Below are positions 47,522 through 56,079 of a stretch of 64,000 nt of DNA, in pieces (positions within the stretch are counted from its first letter, which is position 1; each line of letters opens with the position of its first letter). The stretch spans positions 270,809 to 334,808 of the forward strand of contig NZ_JAUNTO010000001.1 in assembly GCF_030538655.1 (NCBI RefSeq), in the 5' to 3' direction. The DNA comes from Paracoccus sp. (in: a-proteobacteria) (lineage in GTDB: Bacteria > Pseudomonadota > Alphaproteobacteria > Rhodobacterales > Rhodobacteraceae). The translations under genes were made by a program, and so were the position numbers. Under the pieces are notes generated by a model. That model was not told the DNA's origin, made no database searches, and saw nothing but the letters and a program-made list of their open reading frames with translations.

Positions 47522-47806
47522 ATGAGCGATGTTGTGAACAAGGCGGTCATCGCCCTGAACGAAAAACTGGGCAGCTTCGGCTCGACCGCGAAATTCGTGA
47601 TCGACGGTGAAGGCGCGATCATCATCGACGAAAACGGTGCCCGCGCCGCCGATGACCCGGCCGAGGTGACTTTGACCGCATCCGCCGAAACGTTTGAGGG
47701 CATCCTGAACGGCAGCGTGAACCCGACCATGGCCTTCATGACCGGCAAGCTGAAGATCGACGGCTCGATGGGGCTGGCGATGCAACTGGGCACCGCGCTG
47801 TCCTGA
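47522..47806 (+). CDS. SCP2 sterol-binding domain protein
   Basis: A 94-aa lipid-binding domain. VTLTASAETFEGILNGSVNPTMAFMTGKLKIDGSMGLAMQLGTAL is the core of the SCP2 family, which holds sterols, acyl chains or similar lipids. AAGGAG precedes the ATG. It is followed four bases later by a lysophospholipase-type hydrolase, so the pair may work on lipids. Confidence 0.9.
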   Translation: MSDVVNKAVIALNEKLGSFGSTAKFVIDGEGAIIIDENGARAADDPAEVTLTASAETFEGILNGSVNPTMAFMTGKLKIDGSMGLAMQLGTALS

Positions 47807-47810
47807 TCGG

Positions 47811-48785
47811 ATGGCACCCGGCCCGCTGACCGGCAGCCCCGGTCTGGAAACCGCGCCGTTTCACCAGTTGCCAGGCGACAACCTGCCGCCCGCGCGGGCC
47901 TTTTGGTTGCGCGCGGATGATGGCATTCGTCTGCGACTGGCCATCTGGAACGAACCCGCGACGGCAGGCACCGTGCTGCTGTTTCCTGGCCGCACCGAAT
48001 ATATCGAAAAATATGCCCCTGTCGCTGCCGAACTGGCGGCGCGGGGCTATGCCACACTGGCAATCGACTGGCGCGGTCAGGGTTTGGCCGACAGGTTGTT
48101 GCCCAACTCGCGCGCGGGGCACGTGGGGGCTTTTGCCGATTATCAGCGCGACGTGGCCGAAATGATCGCAGCCGCGACCGATCTGGGATTGCCCCGGCCA
48201 TGGCACCTGCTGGCGCATTCGATGGGCGGCTGTATCGGTCTGGCGGCGCTGATGAACAATCTGCCGGTCGCCTCGGCCGTGTTTTCCGCGCCGATGTGGG
48301 GCATCAATCTGGGGCAGATCCCGCGCGGCATGGCGCTTGGCCTCTCCTATCTGGCCGGGCGCCTTGGTCGTGGCGGACAGGCCGCGCCGGGCAGTGGCAC
48401 TGCCGCAGGCTGCTATGTGCTGGATGAAAGTTTCAGCGCCAACCTGCTGACCTCGGATGTTGGCGGATGGTGCCGCCTGCTGCAAGAGGCGGCGGCATGG
48501 CCCGAGCTGACCCTGGGCGGGGCCAGCTTTGACTGGCTTTCCGGGGCACTGAACGAATGCTCGCGCCTGGCCGCGCTGCCCTCGCCCCAACTGCCGATGC
48601 TGACATCACTGGGCGGGGCGGAAAAGATCGTCTCGGCACAGGCGATCCGTGACCGCTGCGCCCGATGGAGCGGCGCGCAATTGCTGGAAACCCCCGGCGC
48701 ACGGCATGACATCATGATCGAGACCGCCCCCCGGCGCGACCGTTTTCTGACCGCCGCCACAACTCTGTTCGCTTCAACCATCTAA
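47811..48785 (+). CDS. alpha/beta hydrolase, lysophospholipase-like
   Basis: A 324-aa cytosolic hydrolase of the PldB/monoglyceride-lipase type. TVLLFPGRTEYIEKYAPVAAELAARGYATLAIDWRGQGLADR is diagnostic; the nucleophile is in LLAHSMGGCIGLAAL and the histidine in GARHDIMIE. It is probably cotranscribed with the SCP2 protein. Substrate unverified. Confidence 0.85.
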   Translation: MAPGPLTGSPGLETAPFHQLPGDNLPPARAFWLRADDGIRLRLAIWNEPATAGTVLLFPGRTEYIEKYAPVAAELAARGYATLAIDWRGQGLADRLLPNSRAGHVGAFADYQRDVAEMIAAATDLGLPRPWHLLAHSMGGCIGLAALMNNLPVASAVFSAPMWGINLGQIPRGMALGLSYLAGRLGRGGQAAPGSGTAAGCYVLDESFSANLLTSDVGGWCRLLQEAAAWPELTLGGASFDWLSGALNECSRLAALPSPQLPMLTSLGGAEKIVSAQAIRDRCARWSGAQLLETPGARHDIMIETAPRRDRFLTAATTLFASTI

Positions 48786-48982
48786 GGTCTGGCCCCGGCG
48801 CAATCCAGCATGACCGGCCGGCCGCTGCGCCACCAGCGGCAAAACCGCCGCACAGCCAAAGTCCCGCCGCATCACCTGCCGGGCAAGGCTGCCCCCCAAC
48901 AGATAGCACCCCATGATGGGCCTGCATGTCAGACAGTGACACTGCCTCACCAAATCGTCCCCCCAACATCGGCGCAAAACGC

Positions 48983-49010
48983 AAAAACCGCACCCAAATC
49001 AGGCGCGGTT
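48983..49010 (-). terminator. intrinsic terminator of rpmG
   Basis: On the minus strand a 9-bp stem with one mismatch (plus 48986-48994 and 49002-49010) ends in a T-run (plus AAAAA 48983-48987), 26 bases after the rpmG stop. The remainder of the 250-base gap 48786-49035 shows no gene. Confidence 0.7.
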
Positions 49011-49035
49011 CATGCAATCCAGAAAAGGCGTGATC

Positions 49036-49203
49036 TTACTTGATCTTGCCTTCCTTGAATTCAACGTGCTGCCGGGCGACCGGGTCGTATTTGCGGACGA
49101 CCATTTTTTCGGTCATGGTGCGGGCATTTTTCTTGGTAACGTAAAAATACCCGGTCCCGGCGGTCGAGTTCAGACGGATCTTGATCGTCGTCGGCTTCGC
49201 CAT
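49036..49203 (-). CDS. rpmG: 50S ribosomal protein L33
   Basis: A 55-aa frame reading [18 protein letters not shown], then [22 protein letters not shown] and ending VEFKEGKIK is clearly L33. This is the cysteine-free form without zinc-ribbon residues. AGGAG lies about eight bases before the ATG. It stands between rnpB and the hydrolase gene, with its own terminator. Confidence 0.95.
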   Translation of the reverse strand: MAKPTTIKIRLNSTAGTGYFYVTKKNARTMTEKMVVRKYDPVARQHVEFKEGKIK

Positions 49204-49297
49204 GGTTCATGCTCCTGCTGCGGCAGGGTAGCCCGCCGTAAAATCGTGAAGCTGCCTTTTAGCGCCCCACCCGACAGAGTCAACCGAAAAACCGGGG

Positions 49298-49668
49298 AAT
49301 CGCGCGGACGGCCTGTAAGCCGGATTCTGTCCCGAGGTCGCCCCCGGTGATGACCATTCCTCTGCGCACCGCATTGCTGCGGGCGTCAAGCTGCCAACCC
49401 GGACCACTGGGGCAAGGCCGCCCTGCCCAAAGGCGCGTGGTCCCTATTCGGCATTGCTCCCGGTGGGGCTTGCCATGCGGGCGCTGTTGCCAGCCCCCCG
49501 GTGGGCTCTTACCCCACCGTTTCACCCTTACCCGCGCGGACGCGGGCGGTCTGTTCTCTGTGGCGCTGTCCCTGGGGTTGCCCCCGCCGGGCGTTACCCG
49601 GCACCGATACCTTATGGAGTCCGGACTTTCCTCGGGCCAAAACCCGCGGTCATCCGGCCATCCGCGCA
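49298..49668 (-). ncRNA. rnpB: RNase P RNA
   Basis: The catalytic RNA that matures tRNA 5' ends. On the minus strand the conserved 5' block GAGGAAAGTCCGGACTCC is at plus 49617-49634 and the 3' block CAGAATCCGGCTTACAGGCC at plus 49311-49330. The terminal P1 helix pairs 49656-49667 with 49302-49313 perfectly. Length about 370 nt is as expected for a bacterial A-type RNA. The ends are estimated from P1 and the promoter. Confidence 0.95.
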
Positions 49669-49673
49669 AGGGG

Positions 49674-49703
49674 GATATGGCGGTTCAGATGGCAGACTGT
49701 CAA
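49674..49703 (-). promoter_or_regulatory. rnpB promoter
   Basis: Minus-strand TTGACA (plus 49698-49703), an 18-base spacer and CATATC (plus 49674-49679) place the start at about 49667, exactly the first base of the P1 helix. Confidence 0.7.
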
Positions 49704-49749
49704 TGGTATCGCCTTCATGGAATATTCCCCCGAAACAAAAGGGATCGAC

Positions 49750-50406
49750 ATGCGGTTCATGGCGGGGTTGGCGGCACTATTGGTGGCGGGCACCGCGCAG
49801 GCGGATATTTCGCTGGTCGCCAGCCAACTGACATGGGATTCGCCCGAGGTTCAGGCGGCGATTGGCCCAAAAGATCAATACGCCGCCGATGGCAAGCCCG
49901 GCTGCTTCATCGACAGTGAAACACTGACCCGCCTCGCCCGCGAACGCCGCGCATGGGACGCCGACACCGCCGAACACGAACGGGTCCGGTTCTTCGCCGC
50001 CGGGATTCTGGCAGGCGAGGTGACAATTTTCAGCGACAGCCCGCTGCGAACCCCTGTCAGTTTTCAGGCATTGCGCGGCGATTGCGCCAAGGTTCCCAAT
50101 AAAGACGCAATCGCCCGCAGCCACACCTATCTGATCGCCAATCTGGATCGCATCCTGCGAAACGCCGGGGCCAGGACTCCGTGCGGCAGCGATGCCACCG
50201 CCTTCGCAGATGCCCTGTTCGAACAGCACGACCCACAGGCGCCGAACGCCTGGATGCCGCTGGAGGTGTTTATAATCGCCCTCGGCTCGGACTGGATTCA
50301 AGGCAACAGCCTGACCGAAAAAGGCTGGCCGCGCCCGCCGCTGTGCTATGAAGATGGCGAAAACCGCAGCACACCCGCAACCCCGCCGCCACCATCGCGC
50401 GGGTGA
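49750..50406 (+). CDS. secreted protein of unknown function
   Basis: A 218-aa protein with a signal peptide (MRFMAGLAALLVAGTAQA) followed by a soluble, mixed domain containing four cysteines (GCFIDSE, GDCAKV, TPCGSD, LCYED) that could form two disulfides in the periplasm. I recognise no family. An AAAGGGA site precedes the ATG at 49750. The last 20 codons (Pro/Ser-rich tail) overlap the 3' end of the convergent GFA gene by 61 bases, which is unusually long. Confidence 0.65.
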   Translation: MRFMAGLAALLVAGTAQADISLVASQLTWDSPEVQAAIGPKDQYAADGKPGCFIDSETLTRLARERRAWDADTAEHERVRFFAAGILAGEVTIFSDSPLRTPVSFQALRGDCAKVPNKDAIARSHTYLIANLDRILRNAGARTPCGSDATAFADALFEQHDPQAPNAWMPLEVFIIALGSDWIQGNSLTEKGWPRPPLCYEDGENRSTPATPPPPSRG

Positions 50407-50756
50407 TTCTGCCCATCCATCACCGGCACATCAGTCAGATCAAAGGGCGAATGTCCGGCCAGACAGGCCAGATTCACCCCATATTCATTCGGATTCGACC
50501 GCCGCCGGTGATGCGTATAAATCCCGCACACCCGGCAGAAATAATGCTCGGCCACACGACTGCCGAACTGATACAGCGTCAGATCCCCGGCTCCGGCCAC
50601 AACCTCGAACCCGCCCAGCGGCGCGGATACCGCCACCGCGCCGCGCATCCGGCAGATCGAACAGTTACAACGCCGCGCCGTCGCCAGCCCGTCGCTCAAC
50701 CGCACCCGGAATCGCACAGCCCCGCAATGACACGCACCCTCGATCCAATCCGGCAT
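50346..50756 (-). CDS. GFA family (glutathione-dependent formaldehyde-activating enzyme-like) protein
   Basis: A 136-aa zinc protein. GACHCGAVRFRV, RRCNCSICRMRG and HYFCRVCGIYTHHRR carry the expected zinc cysteines. Many members are not true formaldehyde-activating enzymes, so the substrate is open. The gene follows the amidase on the same strand with a nine-base gap, separated by the ATATCC repeat. Confidence 0.9.
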   Translation of the reverse strand: MPDWIEGACHCGAVRFRVRLSDGLATARRCNCSICRMRGAVAVSAPLGGFEVVAGAGDLTLYQFGSRVAEHYFCRVCGIYTHHRRRSNPNEYGVNLACLAGHSPFDLTDVPVMDGQNHPRDGGGGVAGVLRFSPSS

Positions 50757-50822
50757 CTCTTGTCCTCAAATATCCGCGGGGGAGGGCTTGCCATCGGCAA
50801 GACCGGGGGCGGCAGCCCCCAG
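50754..50822. repeat. second ATATCC-CGGGGG repeat, overlapping the amidase 3' end
   Basis: Opens TCTCTTGTCCTCAAATATCC then GCGGGGG, matching the copy at 10500. It contains the hairpins CTTGCC-ATC-GGCAAG and GGGGGC (50805-50810) / GCCCCC (50815-50820). The repeat supplies the last residues (GAAAPGLADGKPSPADI) and stop codon of the amidase gene. Confidence 0.6.
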
Positions 50823-51437
50823 CGACGCAGCCGCCCGCCGATCCGCCTCGTTTTCCGCACCCCGCGCCCATGGTCGAAATCGCAGCCGGAACGCCGCCAA
50901 CCGCAGAGCGTCATCCACCGCGGGATAGCCGATCGCATCCAGCATTTCCGCCAATGGCCGATCATCCCCCTGCCCCGGCCAGACCGCCAGCCCCTGCCGC
51001 GCCAGCCGCGCCCAATCAAAGCGCGGGCCGGGGTCGATCTTGCGATCCGGCGCCATGTCAGAATGACCGATCACCCCCGCCGCAGCGATTCGCCAGCGCG
51101 CCATGATCCCGCGCAACAGCACCTCCAGCGCGGCCATCTGCGGTTCGGGAAAGGGGCGGTCGCCGGGGTTGGCCAGCTCGATGCCGATGCTGCGCGAATT
51201 CACATCCTCGCGCCCCTGCCACGACCCGGCCCCGGCGTGCCAGGCACGGCGTTCCTCGGGCACCAGGGCCTCGGCCCGGCCCTGTTCGTCGATCAGCCAA
51301 TGCGCCGAGACCTCGGCGGCGGGATCGCACAACCGGGCGCGGGCGCCCGCGCAATCGGACATCCCGGTATAGTGGATCACGATCAGATCAGGCACCTGCC
51401 CGCGCCGGTCGCCGTGGTTGGGCGAAGGCCAACCCAT
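50766..51437 (-). CDS. N-acetylmuramoyl-L-alanine amidase (AmpD-like)
   Basis: Zinc amidase cutting the muramyl-peptide bond in wall recycling or turnover. The 223-aa protein has VIHYTGMSDCAGARARL, VSAHWLID, RRAWHAGAGSWQGREDVNSRSIGIELANPG and the zinc/catalytic segment GVIGHSDMAPDRKIDPG. No signal peptide, so it is AmpD-like and cytosolic. The last 17 residues come from a dispersed repeat and are probably not functional. Three bases separate it from the lipoprotein gene upstream. Confidence 0.9.
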   Translation of the reverse strand: MGWPSPNHGDRRGQVPDLIVIHYTGMSDCAGARARLCDPAAEVSAHWLIDEQGRAEALVPEERRAWHAGAGSWQGREDVNSRSIGIELANPGDRPFPEPQMAALEVLLRGIMARWRIAAAGVIGHSDMAPDRKIDPGPRFDWARLARQGLAVWPGQGDDRPLAEMLDAIGYPAVDDALRLAAFRLRFRPWARGAENEADRRAAASLGAAAPGLADGKPSPADI

Positions 51438-51440
51438 GTG

Positions 51441-51986
51441 TTACAGCGGCGACTGCCGCCACGGCGCGGGGTTCCAGCCGCAGACGAAACCGTCGCCATC
51501 CGGGTCCATACCCTGCGGATCGGCTTCGGGGCCACCGGCCGTTAGAAACGCCACCTGCGCCTGATCGGCATTGGCGAATTGCGCGCAAACCCGCGCCGCC
51601 TGCGCCGCCGATACCGCCGCCGGACGCGCCCAGACACGCGTGCCCGGCGCGTGCTGCGCAGCAAAGGCAAAGCGGGTCAGAACCGGCGTCGCCCCGCCAT
51701 AGCGCGTGGTCTGCGCCGCCGGAGCCTGCGCGGGAACGGCGGCCACCGCAGCCTGCTGCCGCTCGGGCTTCCACATGATGTCCGCGGCGGTCGGCGCGTC
51801 GAACGGGCGGGCGACCGGCACCGTGCGCGGCGGTTGAGCGCCCGTCAGCAAGGCCGTTTCGCGCTCACGACGATATTCGTCGTAACGCCCCGAATCGCTC
51901 ATCTGATAGTTGGGATTAATCCCTTCGTTGATCGAACACCCGGCCACCGCCACGCTCGCCACCGTCATCATCGCCCAGAACCGCAT
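51441..51986 (-). CDS. lipoprotein with excalibur-like calcium motif
   Basis: A 181-aa protein with signal sequence and lipobox MTVASVAVAGC (lipidated Cys17). The middle is Ala/Pro/Arg-rich. The C-terminus DPQGMDPDGDGFVCGWNPAPW carries a DxDxDG loop with a following Cys, like excalibur domains. The start at 51986 has AAAGGGGCAGGC upstream. Function unknown; it is followed by the amidase, so a cell-envelope role is plausible. Confidence 0.75.
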   Translation of the reverse strand: MRFWAMMTVASVAVAGCSINEGINPNYQMSDSGRYDEYRRERETALLTGAQPPRTVPVARPFDAPTAADIMWKPERQQAAVAAVPAQAPAAQTTRYGGATPVLTRFAFAAQHAPGTRVWARPAAVSAAQAARVCAQFANADQAQVAFLTAGGPEADPQGMDPDGDGFVCGWNPAPWRQSPL

Positions 51987-52017
51987 TGCCTGCCCCTTTC
52001 CCAAGATCAGCCCGACG

Positions 52018-53502
52018 TTACCACCAGCGTTCCGGCTTGGCCACGAATCCCGCAGCGCGTTCCAGAACAAAGGCATGGTTCAGCAGATCGCCTTCCTCAA
52101 AGGGGCGACCGATCAGTTGCAGCCCCAGCGGCAGCCCCTTGTTATCCAGCCCGACCGGCACCGAAATGCCCGGCAGACCGGCAAGGTTCACCGTCACCGT
52201 AAACACATCGTTCAGATACATCTCGACCGGATCAGCCGATTCCATCGCCCCCAGCGCAAAGGCCGAAGACGGCGTGGCCGGAGTCAGGATCGCGTCGATC
52301 CCGCTGGCATAGGCCTGATCGAAGTCGCGTTTAATCAGCGCGCGCACCTTGCGGGCGCGGTTGTAATAGGCGTCATAGAACCCGGCCGACAGCACATAGG
52401 TGCCGATCATGATCCGGCGCTGCACCTCGGGGCCGAAACCTTCGGCGCGGGTCTTTTCATACATCTCGGTGATGCCGTCGCCGCGCCCCAGTTTGGCGCG
52501 GTGGCCGTAACGCACCCCGTCATAGCGCGCCAGATTCGACGATGCCTCGGCCGGTGCGATCACATAATAGGCCGGCAGCGCGTATTTCGTATGCGGCAGC
52601 GAAATATCCACGATCTCGGCCCCGGCATCGCGCAGCATATCCGCGCCCTTCTGCCACAGATCGGCGATCTCGCCCGGCATCCCGTCCATACGGTATTCAC
52701 GCGGAATCCCGATCTTTTTGCCGCGAATATCACCGCTCAGCGCGGCTTCGTAATCGGGCACCGGCAGATCGGCACAGGTGGAATCCTTGTCGTCGCCCGA
52801 TGCCATCGCGCCCAGCATGATCGCCGCATCGCGCACGGTTTTCGTCATCGGCCCGGCCTGATCCAGACTCGAGGCGAACGCGATCGTCCCCCAGCGGCTG
52901 ACCCGGCCATAGGTCGGCTTCAACCCCACCGTGCCGGTAAAGGCCGCAGGCTGGCGGATCGAGCCGCCCGTATCCGTCCCCGTCGCCGCCAGACACAGAT
53001 CCGCCGCCACCGCCGCCGCAGAACCACCCGACGACCCGCCGGGGGTCAGCGCCGCCCCATCCGCGCCGCGCCACGGGTTCACCGCATTGCCGTAAACGCT
53101 GGTTTCGTTGCTGGAGCCCATGGCGAATTCGTCCATGTTCAGCTTGCCCAGCATCACCGCGCCCGCGTTCCACAGGTTCTGCGTCACGGTCGATTCGTAT
53201 TCGGGCAGAAAGCCCTGCAAAATCCGGCTGGCCGCCTGCCCCGGCACGCCCTTGGTGCAGAACAGATCCTTGATCCCCAAGGGAATCCCGGTCATCGGCG
53301 CCGCATCGCCCGCGCGAATCCGCGCATCCGCCGCCGCCGCCATATCCCGCGCCTGATCCGCCGTGTGATGCACAAAGGCATTCAGCGCCCCCGCCGCGTC
53401 AATCGCCGACAGGCAGGCGTTGGTCAGGTCAACGGCGCTGGTGTCACCCTTGGCCAGCGCATCGCGCGCATCCGCAATCGTCAGTTCGTTCAGCGCAGTC
53501 AT
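52018..53502 (-). CDS. gatA: Asp-tRNA(Asn)/Glu-tRNA(Gln) amidotransferase subunit A
   Basis: Amidase subunit that releases ammonia from glutamine for transamidation of Glu-tRNA(Gln). The 494-aa protein has the Ser-cisSer-Lys triad: [29 protein letters not shown] and [15 protein letters not shown]. Coupled to gatC by a four-base overlap. gatB is not in the window. Confidence 0.97.
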   Translation of the reverse strand: MTALNELTIADARDALAKGDTSAVDLTNACLSAIDAAGALNAFVHHTADQARDMAAAADARIRAGDAAPMTGIPLGIKDLFCTKGVPGQAASRILQGFLPEYESTVTQNLWNAGAVMLGKLNMDEFAMGSSNETSVYGNAVNPWRGADGAALTPGGSSGGSAAAVAADLCLAATGTDTGGSIRQPAAFTGTVGLKPTYGRVSRWGTIAFASSLDQAGPMTKTVRDAAIMLGAMASGDDKDSTCADLPVPDYEAALSGDIRGKKIGIPREYRMDGMPGEIADLWQKGADMLRDAGAEIVDISLPHTKYALPAYYVIAPAEASSNLARYDGVRYGHRAKLGRGDGITEMYEKTRAEGFGPEVQRRIMIGTYVLSAGFYDAYYNRARKVRALIKRDFDQAYASGIDAILTPATPSSAFALGAMESADPVEMYLNDVFTVTVNLAGLPGISVPVGLDNKGLPLGLQLIGRPFEEGDLLNHAFVLERAAGFVAKPERWW

Positions 53503-53786
53503 TCCACCACCTTCGGCACGGCAAAAAAGCCCTCGCGCGCGTCGGGGGCATTTTTCAGGATCTTTTCGGGCATGTTGCCATCGGTGACGACATCAGCGCG
53601 CCGTTTCAGCCGCATGGGGGTGACGCCGGTCATCGGCTCGACGCCCTCGACATCGACTTCGTTCAGCTGTTCCATGAAATGCAGGATGCCGTTCAGCTTG
53701 TCGGCCAGCGCGGGCAGTTCGGCCTCATCGACCGCGATCCGCGCCAGATGAGCGACCTTGCGGGCCTCGTCTTGGGTGATGGACAT
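53499..53786 (-). CDS. gatC: Asp-tRNA(Asn)/Glu-tRNA(Gln) amidotransferase subunit C
   Basis: A 95-aa helper subunit that holds GatA and GatB together. [43 protein letters not shown] and [14 protein letters not shown] are typical. GAAAGGATC precedes the ATG at 53786. Confidence 0.95.
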   Translation of the reverse strand: MSITQDEARKVAHLARIAVDEAELPALADKLNGILHFMEQLNEVDVEGVEPMTGVTPMRLKRRADVVTDGNMPEKILKNAPDAREGFFAVPKVVE

Positions 53787-53811
53787 GTCTGATCCTTTCG
53801 TTGTCGCGGGT

Positions 53812-54708
53812 TTACAGGCGGGGTCGGCCACGCGCAAGCAGCCCTCGGACGATCCGGCAACCCCGCGCAAGCGGCGTCAACGCCGCCCCGTCCCGCCAGC
53901 ACAGCGACAGGTGCCGCACAGTCCAGGGTTCGGTCAGCGGAATAACCACGATATGCACCGCCCTTTCAGCCACGACGCCGACGGCCTTCCCCGGCCCTAC
54001 GGCCAACATCGCCCAATCCGTGCAGCACGATGCGCGGGCACAGCCCCACCCGACGCGCGCCGCCTGCGCATTCGGATGATCGGCCAGCGCCCTATACGCC
54101 GACCCAGAGAACGGCAGGCCGACAAAATCGGTCCGCCACAATTGCCGCACGGCCTGCGGACGATCCGGCGCCGCCATGATGACCCGCCGGTCAATGGCAA
54201 AGACATACTGTGGCAGCCCCACCGCATCCGCCGCATCCAAAGGCCGCCACTCTGCGCGCCCCCGCGCCACGCCGCGCGCCATATCCGCGCCGGCCCGTTC
54301 CTTCGGGCCAACATCGGCCTGCGGATTCGCCGCCAGCCTCGGGCAGCCACGCGGGCAGAAATGCGGCCACCGCCTTGCCCAGCAGCCGGGCCGAGTCCTT
54401 GGCAAAGCCCCCCGCCCGGCAGCCGCGCCATCTGATGCAGGATCAGCCTCACATAATCGGCCCCCGCCCCGCACCAGTTCACCTGCCCGGCGGCCCCATA
54501 TCACGCAGCCTCTCGCTGACAGCAGACCGGGGAAACCCGGCTGCACGGCCGCACCATGGGTGATGCTGCCCGCCTCGGTCACAGTCACAGTCACAGTCAC
54601 AGTCACGGCAAGAAACAGACGCAAATCGGTCAGGTCAAATCGCACAAACCGCGACATAGCCCTCGGTTTCCCCACAGGCTGACAGCAGCAACCTCGGCAT
54701 TCAGTCAC
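53812..54708 (-). pseudogene. LysR-family regulator, frameshifted remnant
   Basis: One frame begins with a LysR N-terminus (RFDLTDLRLFLAVTV...TEAGSITHGA), loses it after about 50 codons, and regains effector-domain homology near the end (GLPQYVFAIDRRVIMAAPDRP, DFVGLPFSGSAYRALADHP, VVIPLTEPWTVRHLSLC). A second minus frame (53997-54482) carries the missing piece (YVRLILHQMARLPGG). At least two frameshifts are needed to rebuild a full regulator. A GTGACT tandem repeat inserts (TV) dipeptides into the recognition region. It is divergent from the TauE/SafE remnant, the usual layout of a LysR with its target. Confidence 0.7.
54578..54606. repeat. GTCACA hexamer tandem repeat
   Basis: Nearly five head-to-tail copies of GTCACA (54578-54606). 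On the minus strand they encode repeated Val-Thr within the LysR remnant. The unit keeps the frame, so slippage alone would not switch the gene. Confidence 0.9.
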
Positions 54709-54971
54709 ACGTCAGGGCCGCCATACCCAAGAGCATAAGCCAGCCCCTGACCCCAACCCTTTCCACCGCCCAAGCCATCGAGGACATCACCCGCATCGGC
54801 CTGACCCACCGACAGCCCCCAACAACCCTCGGCTTCATCACAGGCTGACAGCAGCAACCCCGGCATTCAGTCACGCGTCAGGGCCGCCATGCCCAAGAGC
54901 ATAAGCCAGCCCCTGACCCCAACCCTTTCCATCGCCCAAGCCATCGAGGACATCACCCGCATCGGCCTGAC
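54660..54971. repeat. 146-bp tandem duplication, period 166 bp
   Basis: Positions 54660-54805 and 54826-54971 are near identical (few mismatches), separated by 20 unrelated bases. The second copy runs into the permease remnant; the first copy starts inside the LysR remnant's 5' end. It marks a recent local duplication in the space between the two former genes. Confidence 0.9.
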
Positions 54972-54978
54972 AGCCATG

Positions 54979-55420
54979 GCGAAGGGCGCGCTGATCCGGC
55001 CTCTGACGGCGGCCAGCCTGCTGATCGTGCCGTCTTTCGTGACGAATATCTGGCAACTGCTGTCCGGCCCGCCCTTTGCCGCGCTGATCCGGTGGCTGTG
55101 GCCGATGGATGGCGATCTGCATCGGCGCCTTTGCCGGGTCGGGCTGGTTGGTGGGCTGTGGCCACCATCGTCCCTGGCATCGCGTGACAGGCCATACCGC
55201 CTTCCCCTTGCTGCCCATCCGACCACCGCACCGCCCGATACACCATCGTGGTCGCCCCGACCGGCCTGCGGACCTGCAAAACCGGCGTGTTCGTCACCCC
55301 CGCCGCGCCCTCTCTGCAAACCCATGGCCTGAACCGCGACAATCTGATGCCAGAGCTTGGGCTGTCCTTCGCCGTCTCGACCGTTGCACTGCCCTTGGGT
55401 CCAGGCGCACGCATGGCGGC
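54979..55420 (+). pseudogene. TauE/SafE (TSUP) membrane permease remnant
   Basis: Three frames in succession match one sulfite-exporter family protein: ALIRPLTAASLLIVPSFVTNIWQLLSGPP (frame of 54889), then AICIGAFAGSGWLVG (frame of 55109), then TCKTGVFVTPAAPSLQTHGL and LGLSFAVSTVALPLG (frame of 55248). The start of the gene is missing or buried in the duplication, and at least two frameshifts break it. The TSUP motifs PSFVTNIWQ and TGVFVTPAxPxLQ make the family assignment good. Confidence 0.65.
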
Positions 55421-55844
55421 TTGGATGCCGCGTTGCCGGACTATCCGCACCGCCCCCCACCCCGGCGCTGCGAGCATATTGAGCCACACCTGCGCCATCA
55501 CATCAGCCCGGCGACTTGGATGCCGTCTGTTCCTGACGTTTCTGCCGTTGCCGGTGGCAAACATCGCGATGCACCCGCTGTGACAGGATGGCGCGCAACG
55601 CCCGCAGCCTGTGTACAGGTTGTGTACAGCCGGTGCACGGCCTGTGCACAGGTTGTGCAGCCAAAATCCCAGCAAATACAGGGCTTGACGGAACACCCCC
55701 GTTGCGCCGATCGCCATGCAACGTCCGCAGCCGTTGCGGCCCCGAAAAAATCACCGCAGCATCTGATTTTTCCTCTTGCACCCCCGGTCACCTGTGACTA
55801 AACACCGCTCCACGCCGCCGGGCAGACCTGGCAGCCGCCATGAT
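55421..55844. other. no intact gene; degenerate TGTGYACA repeats
   Basis: Open frames here show no family features. From 55607 to about 55664 a unit of the form GCCTGTGYACAGGTTGTGYA is present twice (55607 on, 55640 on) with a GGTGCACGG between. The rest separates the permease remnant from tRNA-Glu. Confidence 0.5.
55607..55664. repeat. TGTGYACAGGTTGTGYA direct repeat pair
   Basis: GCCTGTGTACAGGTTGTG (55607 on) and GCCTGTGCACAGGTTGTG (55640 on) differ by one base and are 33 bases apart; each contains overlapping small palindromes (TGTACA, GTGCAC). Role unknown. Confidence 0.6.
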
Positions 55845-55919
55845 GGCCCGTTCGTCTATCGGTTAGGACGCCAGGTTTTCAACCTGGAAAGAGGGGTTCG
55901 ATTCCCCTACGGGCTGCCA
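55845..55919 (+). tRNA. tRNA-Glu (anticodon TTC)
   Basis: Cloverleaf is complete: acceptor GGCCCGT / ACGGGCT, D arm with GGTTAGGAC, anticodon arm CAGGTTTTCAACCTG with anticodon TTC, T arm GGGGTTCGATTCCCC, discriminator G and encoded CCA. The integrase gene follows 160 bases later on the same strand, so the 3' half of this tRNA is the likely attachment site of the element. Confidence 0.97.
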
Positions 55920-55941
55920 GTCACACGATTTTTCTGTCTCC

Positions 55942-56023
55942 ATGCGTCTCAAGCGCCAAGAAAATCGTTTAAAATCAATCTTCCGAAATTCCATGCGTCT
56001 CAGTGCGTCTCTATGCATCTCAG
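55942..56023. repeat. arm-type repeats ATGCGTCTCA beside the attachment site
   Basis: Copies: ATGCGTCTCA at 55942, ATGCGTCTCA at 55993, GTGCGTCTCT at 56003, ATGCATCTCA at 56013. Direct repeats between a tRNA attachment site and an integrase gene are typical integrase arm-binding sites. Two more copies in reverse orientation lie at 57576 and 57586. Confidence 0.55.
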
Positions 56024-56079
56024 CGATGTTGGTATCAAATGCTGGTATCGAAATTTTACGCGATACCAACAGGTGATCT

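Noticed and set aside
54578-54606. Phase-variation switch by hexamer slippage
   Set aside because: The unit is a multiple of three, so slippage does not change the frame, and the gene is already broken elsewhere.
54889-55332. Intact 147-aa membrane protein gene
   Set aside because: Homology to TauE/SafE jumps between three frames, so this frame is a pseudogene fragment.
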